Source of the DNA: Candidatus Saccharimonadota bacterium
GTDB taxonomy: Bacteria > Patescibacteriota > Saccharimonadia > Saccharimonadales > SZUA-47
Length of the DNA: 6,596 nucleotides
Reading direction: 5' to 3'
Assembly (NCBI GenBank): GCA_017993025.1
Contig: JAGONL010000046.1
Span: 1-6,596, forward strand
The position numbers and the translations under genes were made by a program. Positions 4,753-6,596 of this stretch are shown here, piece after piece; positions within the stretch are counted from its first letter, which is position 1, and the number at the start of each line of letters is the position of its first letter. A model generated the notes under the pieces. The model did no database searches, was not told where the DNA came from, and saw nothing but the letters and a program-made list of their open reading frames with translations.

Positions 4753-4892
4753 TTGCTAGTGCTTACATATGCGGCGCACTTCGGGCGAAAATCTGTGACT
4801 GCGATGCTCACCGTAGCATAAACTACGTCTCCGCTTCGCTGCTCGCTTTTCATCCCAAATTGCATCCACATACGTAACCCCTTGTTTGAACC
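4753..4892 (-). promoter_or_regulatory. Structured 5' leader of the ROK gene
   Basis: The minus strand pairs TTACGTATGTGG (plus 4866-4877) with CCGCATATGTAA (plus 4763-4774): a 12-bp helix with two G-U pairs that would be A-C mismatches on the plus strand. Inside are the hairpin CGTAG-TTTATG-CTACG (plus 4812-4827) and a possible GATGC/GCATC pairing. The helix ends 10 bases before the ATG, and no SD is visible. A cis-regulatory RNA or translation-control element is plausible; no known riboswitch class is recognised. Confidence 0.4.
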
Positions 4893-4898
4893 ATCATA
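4893..4898 (-). promoter_or_regulatory. Probable -10 box (TATGAT) for the ROK operon
   Basis: On the minus strand TATGAT has a weak TTATAA 17 bases upstream (4916-4921). A start near 4886 would give a leader of about 135 bases containing the fold at 4763-4877. It is divergent from the phosphatase promoter. Confidence 0.4.
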
Positions 4899-4922
4899 CC
4901 AAAACTAGCCAACATTTATAAG

Positions 4923-4951
4923 TGGACAAATCATTAAAAATATGCTACAAT
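4923..4951 (+). promoter_or_regulatory. Promoter of the phosphatase gene (TGGACA-17-TACAAT)
   Basis: TGGACA (4923-4928), a 17-base spacer and TACAAT (4946-4951) with an extended-10 TGC directly in front. The start is predicted near 4958, giving a leader of about 20 bases without an SD. It overlaps the ATG at 4942 and so rules that start out. Confidence 0.65.
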
Positions 4952-4977
4952 GTATAAGTAAATTAAAAACAAAAATT

Positions 4978-6438
4978 ATGGACCCATCAATTAACCCCGC
5001 ACCACCACCTTCACCAGCAGAGTTACCAACAGAAGTAGCGCCTGATATGCTCGACAATGCACCTACTTGGGAAACATTGACAACAGTACGGCCCGTAGAA
5101 GCTGATCTAGGAGAAACAAGTGTCGCAAAAGAAGTAGTAGTAATCTTTGACGCAAATTCTGATGTGGCTGAGCCTGAAGTGCAAGAGCCTGAAGTGAATG
5201 AGCCAAAGTTTGTATTTAACCCTCTTGAGGGTCTAAGCCGAGATAAATTTCCCAAAGGTACTGATCTAACAGCTGATGCAAGACTGTACGCAGGAGCATT
5301 TGTAGAAACTCTAACATCTGGCCAGGTAATAAAATATGAAAAAGGAAGAGAAGGGACGCGAGTAGTTAAGGAAGTTATAAAAGATAGCAAAGGAAACCCT
5401 ACAAGTTTACGTATTGGGTATAGCGATACTGGCAACGTTCCAAAGTCAGGCAAGTGGGGCGATGTGGTAATGACCCTAAAAGAATTAGAGGATCGAATAG
5501 CAGACGGGGATACAGATTACCGAATAGAACCACAGTCTCCAGAAATGGGTGTTCCTTCTGAGGCTACAAAAGTTGATCCTATCGATGCCTCATCTGAAGT
5601 TCTGGCGGCCTTAGAGCTTCCCAGATCTTTTAGTGAGATGCGTCCAGAGGGTTATGCTACAAAAGTTATGAAAGCAGAATTTGGCGGCGTTGAAGTTGAT
5701 TTGCGTCAATCTTCTATGCTCGAACATGAAGACGGCGTTGCGTATAATCCCAATACGGGTACTATTGTGGTTTGCGATGGTTTAGGTGGTGTAGGGAAAG
5801 AGGGTGATGTAAGGAGCTATTTTGCCTTTGCGCTGGCTCATGCCACTGCAGAACTCACTGATATTTCTATGCTATCAAATCCTGATGTTGTCGCATCGGT
5901 CGTTGAGCGAGCAAAAATAATCCTTGCTACGCAACTCGGTATAATTGTCGAAAAGCAAGCAGGGCGTATCACCACTTCTCGTAAAGAAGCTTTTGCTTCA
6001 ACGATTGCAGCTATACAAAACATCGAAGGAACAAAAAAATGGCGGGTGGCCACTATAGGCGATAGCAGTGTCGTACTACTCGGCGCTGATGGCAAAATCC
6101 GACGTGGATTTGGTGAGGCTTTTCAGCAACTTGCTGCAGGTGATGTCGGTTCGGATGGCACAGCTAACGATGCGCCGATGAGCTCAGTAGTTGGAATTAG
6201 TAAAGATACATTAGCAGGTATTGTGAGATATGAACAATCAATAAGTGGTAGGCGTTTTGGGGCCGAATTTACTGAGGTTGAACTTCAGCCAGGTGAAAGA
6301 CTTGTAGTTGCGTCTGACGCGTACATTCAAAAAACAGCACCACATATACTGGAAAGGGACGCTTCAGAAGCTGCGGATGCTTGGAAGGCTCGCGCACCTC
6401 GATATAGCGATGATACAACTCTTGCTATTGTAGGTTAG
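4978..6438 (+). CDS. PP2C-family protein phosphatase with long N-terminal extension
   Basis: This 486-residue protein has a C-terminal PP2C-type (PPM) domain from about residue 232. The metal-site signatures are EDG (Asp252), VVCDGLGG (Asp267), VATIGDSS (359-364), VVASDAY (443-449) and YSDDTTLAIVG (476-486). Such enzymes dephosphorylate Ser/Thr with Mn/Mg. In front are a proline- and acid-rich tract (1-80, with EPEVQEPEVNEPK at 65-77) and a separate module (about 82-185) that looks like a small beta-rich domain ending GDVVMTLKELEDRIADGD. I do not recognise that module. An ATG at 4942 would add 12 residues but lies upstream of the promoter's -10 box, so 4978 is the start. No membrane segment is present. 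A partner kinase is not in the window. Confidence 0.85.
   Translation: MDPSINPAPPPSPAELPTEVAPDMLDNAPTWETLTTVRPVEADLGETSVAKEVVVIFDANSDVAEPEVQEPEVNEPKFVFNPLEGLSRDKFPKGTDLTADARLYAGAFVETLTSGQVIKYEKGREGTRVVKEVIKDSKGNPTSLRIGYSDTGNVPKSGKWGDVVMTLKELEDRIADGDTDYRIEPQSPEMGVPSEATKVDPIDASSEVLAALELPRSFSEMRPEGYATKVMKAEFGGVEVDLRQSSMLEHEDGVAYNPNTGTIVVCDGLGGVGKEGDVRSYFAFALAHATAELTDISMLSNPDVVASVVERAKIILATQLGIIVEKQAGRITTSRKEAFASTIAAIQNIEGTKKWRVATIGDSSVVLLGADGKIRRGFGEAFQQLAAGDVGSDGTANDAPMSSVVGISKDTLAGIVRYEQSISGRRFGAEFTEVELQPGERLVVASDAYIQKTAPHILERDASEAADAWKARAPRYSDDTTLAIVG
5170..5204 (+). repeat. 15-bp in-frame tandem repeat in the phosphatase gene
   Basis: GAGCCTGAAGTG plus three bases occurs at 5170-5184 and 5185-5199, with a third GAGCC at 5200. 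It encodes the EPEVQ/EPEVN/EP repeat in the acidic linker. Confidence 0.8.
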
Positions 6439-6447
6439 TATGATAGG

Positions 6448-6476
6448 TTGCCACCAGATACAAAACAGAGTATAAT
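6448..6476 (+). promoter_or_regulatory. Promoter of the S1-like gene (TTGCCA-17-TATAAT)
   Basis: TTGCCA (6448-6453), exactly 17 bases, then a perfect TATAAT (6471-6476). Transcription would start near 6483, giving a leader of about 60 bases. Confidence 0.75.
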
Positions 6477-6526
6477 TAATCATAAGTTTGGCGGAACAAA
6501 TACTCTACGGGGTACCGCAACGATAA

Positions 6527-6537
6527 AAGGAGACATG
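6527..6537 (+). promoter_or_regulatory. SD (AAGGAG) followed by a start-stop ATG TAG
   Basis: AAGGAG at 6527-6532 is 11 bases from the S1-like start but only 2 from an in-frame ATG that is immediately followed by TAG (6535-6540). The TAG forces use of the ATG at 6544. Confidence 0.5.
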
Positions 6538-6543
6538 TAGAAT

Positions 6544-6596
6544 ATGTCAAAGTTAACAATGGACGAGCTTTTAGCATCGTCAGAGATTCAACAGCT
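6544..6596 (+). CDS. Start of a probable ribosomal protein S1 / S1-domain gene (partial)
   Basis: The frame opens MSKLTMDELLASSEIQQ and runs off the window after 17 complete codons. The opening resembles the short N-terminal lead of S1 RNA-binding proteins in Patescibacteria, where xMDELLAS is followed by the first S1 domain. No S1 domain residues are visible, so this is an inference. A well-formed promoter (TTGCCA-17-TATAAT) and an AAGGAG 11 bases upstream support a real, well-expressed gene. S1 binds mRNA on the 30S subunit, and in E. coli it represses its own leader; the 60-base leader here could serve a similar purpose, but nothing in it proves so. Confidence 0.5.
   Translation, partial: MSKLTMDELLASSEIQQ

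Noticed and set aside
4905..5453. 182-residue minus-strand frame opposite the phosphatase gene
   Set aside because: It is low-complexity Ser/Thr/Gly-rich sequence mirroring the codons of the phosphatase, which has clear catalytic motifs and a promoter in the other direction.

Overview
The window is a stretch of compact, AT-rich bacterial chromosome. It has short intergenic gaps, small single-domain proteins and the standard code: TGA, TAA and TAG all end genes here. Three details suggest a Patescibacteria/CPR lineage, most likely Candidatus Saccharibacteria: the HIT protein opening MYNHAPADYDCPLC, the S1-like protein opening MSKLTMDELLAS, and -10 boxes placed directly in front of several start codons. 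This is inferred from remembered family resemblance, not from a search.

Layout. 1-486 holds no convincing large gene. It has a nested, branched fold at 43-120, a short SD-preceded reading frame, and a terminator-like hairpin behind the patatin gene. On the minus strand follow a patatin-like phospholipase (487-1476), a HIT-family nucleotide hydrolase/transferase (1513-1974) and a DUF1801 protein (2098-2457). At 2458-2520 transcription diverges. A near-consensus plus-strand promoter (2520-2548) drives a short structured transcript ending in a strong hairpin and T-run (2555-2628), which is either a small RNA or an attenuator. About 235 bases further on is a small KGG-repeat stress protein (2864-3061). 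Next come a three-copy 14-bp tandem repeat, a strong intrinsic terminator, and a 60-residue two-helix membrane protein whose TATAAT box sits six bases before its ATG.

The minus strand then carries an overlapping pair: a divergent ROK-family protein (3925-4752) and, 23 bases into its end, an HExxH metallopeptidase with a C-terminal zinc ribbon (3486-3947). Two consecutive hairpins mark the end of this unit. The ROK gene has a 140-base leader that can fold, with G-U pairs only on the transcribed strand. A divergent promoter reads rightward into a PP2C-family phosphatase with an acidic/proline-rich N-terminal extension (4978-6438). The window closes with a well-formed promoter and the first 17 codons of a probable ribosomal protein S1 gene.

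The genes do not form one obvious pathway. They look like single housekeeping and stress functions: lipid hydrolysis, nucleotide hydrolysis, sugar-kinase-like, protease, Ser/Thr dephosphorylation and translation. The most unusual content is regulatory. Some genes look leaderless and others have Shine-Dalgarno sites, and three non-coding stretches have unexplained RNA-like structure.
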